Program-made: the position numbers and the translations under genes
Notes under the pieces: model-generated
Seen by the model: only the letters and a program-made list of their open reading frames with translations
What the model was told of the DNA's origin: nothing
Database searches by the model: none
Assembly: GCA_937892255.1 (NCBI GenBank)
Contig: CALAUL010000081.1
Coordinates: 19,224 to 83,223 of the forward strand
Reading direction: 5' to 3'
DNA: 64,000 nt
Source: an uncultured Bacteroidales bacterium
GTDB taxonomy: Bacteria > Bacteroidota > Bacteroidia > Bacteroidales > Marinilabiliaceae
Part shown: positions 63,274 to 64,000 of the stretch, one piece after another
Position numbering within the stretch: the first letter of the stretch is position 1
Layout of the letters: each line of letters begins with the position of its first letter

Positions 63274-63735
63274 TTATGCTTTGTTGTCTGTTTTGATGTA
63301 TTTGGGCGAGTCACCATATTCGTTTGTCGTCGTGTAACTATCGAAGCAACACAAGACAATCATTATAATCTGATAACCGGCAACAACAAATAAAAAAGTC
63401 AAACACTTTGATATAAGCGACATTATCAAATCGCTATCAGAGTCAAAGGAGCCTTCATGGTTGATGATAATCAGATTATAGAAGAAGTAAAAGAAAAAAG
63501 ACGTTTTTAGAACTATGCCTAAAACCCACCACCAACCACTACGTCCTATGTCATGCAATCTGCGAAAAGCCAAAGGTATCATCAACAAGTCAAGAACAAA
63601 ACCGACAAAAGGCGAGAATACAAAAGATAAAGCATAAACCAGTAATTGAGTCCACCAAAACTCAGAACGTCGCGAACGACCTTTAAATTGTATAATTTTA
63701 TTTGCGGAAGCAGAGATGGCTTCGGTAAACGAGTA
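63274..63735 (-). CDS. DUF805 membrane protein, start disrupted
   Basis: The frame to 63735 encodes the typical DUF805 pattern: an N-terminal SFTEAI, KGRSRRSEFWW near residue 22, then RRLHDIGRSGWWW near 60, with four hydrophobic segments. The intact frame has no ATG before this region: TGA stands directly before it. An ATG at 63739 lies one base out of frame (ATG, A, TAC), so a single inserted base appears to have separated the start codon from the gene. Otherwise translation would have to begin at the TTG or ATG at 63588 or 63582, giving a truncated protein. The family is of unknown function. Confidence 0.6.
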   Translation of the reverse strand, partial: YSFTEAISASANKIIQFKGRSRRSEFWWTQLLVYALSFVFSPFVGFVLDLLMIPLAFRRLHDIGRSGWWWVLGIVLKTSFFFYFFYNLIIINHEGSFDSDSDLIMSLISKCLTFLFVVAGYQIIMIVLCCFDSYTTTNEYGDSPKYIKTDNKA

Positions 63736-63908
63736 TCATATCAGAGTTTCTAAACGACAATAAATGCTTTCGATATACCCTCAAAAGTAGCAATAAATCC
63801 GTCATTGTCAATAAAAGCGTTGTAAATGATTATCAAGAATAGGGTTAAAGAATGCAAATAGCTAATAAAAAAAGGATTGAAAATTGCCTTCATACCAATA
63901 AAAAGCAC

Positions 63909-63916
63909 TAATTTTG
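63909..63916 (+). promoter_or_regulatory. glyA promoter, -7 box
   Basis: TAATTTTG fits the TAnnTTTG consensus and lies 30 nt before the ATG at 63947. ATTG at 63883-63886 is a weak -33 candidate. Confidence 0.6.
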
Positions 63917-63946
63917 GGCAGAAAATTTTATAACAACAAAATAATA

Positions 63947-64000
63947 ATGAATAAAGACAACGTTATTTTCGACCTAATCGGAAAGGAATATGCCCGCCAG
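63947..64000 (+). CDS. glyA: Serine hydroxymethyltransferase, N-terminus only
   Basis: Eighteen codons (MNKDNVIFDLIGKEYARQ) before the window ends match the usual N-terminus of Bacteroidota GlyA (x-D-x-I-F-D-x-I-x-K-E-x-x-R-Q). The enzyme makes glycine and methylene-tetrahydrofolate from serine. The call rests on this short stretch only. Confidence 0.65.
   Translation, partial: MNKDNVIFDLIGKEYARQ

Noticed and set aside
1..64000. CRISPR arrays, insertion sequences, prophage, rRNA
   Set aside because: I saw no direct-repeat/spacer array of CRISPR type, no transposase or integrase, no phage structural genes and no rRNA in the window.

Overview
The window reads as chromosomal DNA of a Bacteroidales (Bacteroidota) bacterium. 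The evidence is the promoter grammar (TTTG about 20 bp upstream of TAnnTTTG, repeated before many genes), the protein families (PgpH-type 7TM-HD protein, UpxY-like NusG paralogue, a TonB receptor with a partner lipoprotein, Rho with a long disordered insert, EcoRI-family methylase) and a secreted protease ending in a type IX secretion sorting domain. By eye the DNA is of low to medium GC. I cannot name the genus.

Layout. 0-12 kb holds housekeeping genes: a DUF349 protein cut by the window edge, mutS2, mltG, an ftsE-like ATPase, a NusG/UpxY-like factor, galM, then phoH-purC on the minus strand, and mazG, a class IV aminotransferase and a lipoprotein. 12.6-26 kb holds a class I aminotransferase, a small paralogue-family protein, gmd-fcl (GDP-fucose synthesis), a PH-like membrane protein, a GH3 glucosidase, an operon of double ABC ATPase, methyltransferase-like and UPF0104-like proteins, then hemW, nth and an NlpC/P60 protein. 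26-40 kb is envelope functions: anchor-J lipoprotein with TonB receptor, pgpH, and a complete RND efflux operon with a divergent AraC regulator. 40-44.5 kb is a minus-strand set: nucleoside phosphorylase, SirB1-like protein, pepD and a Sel1-repeat lipoprotein.

44.7-48.8 kb is the accessory part: an EcoRI-family adenine methylase followed 11 bp later by a DUF262-HNH protein (a candidate defence cassette), preceded by a leader with a long inverted repeat and a terminator-like hairpin, a second copy of the small paralogue family, a possible non-coding transcript and tRNA-Asp. 49-64 kb returns to core genes: pepF, rho, aguA-aguB (agmatine to putrescine), dcp, an HD protein, a T9SS trypsin-like protease, menA, pepP, a DUF805 gene with a damaged start, and the first codons of glyA.

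The most unexpected signal is non-coding. Five intergenic regions hold six short arrays of degenerate units spaced exactly 11 bp apart, each array with its own core, usually a palindrome or close to one (TTCGAA, TGCA, GTTTAAAC, TGCGCA, TTTAAAC, GTTTGAA). I do not recognise them as a named repeat class. Other items are two paralogous small genes whose ATG follows the -7 box by 5-6 nt, two short-RNA candidates, and a 60-bp promoter block shared by gmd and the ABC operon.
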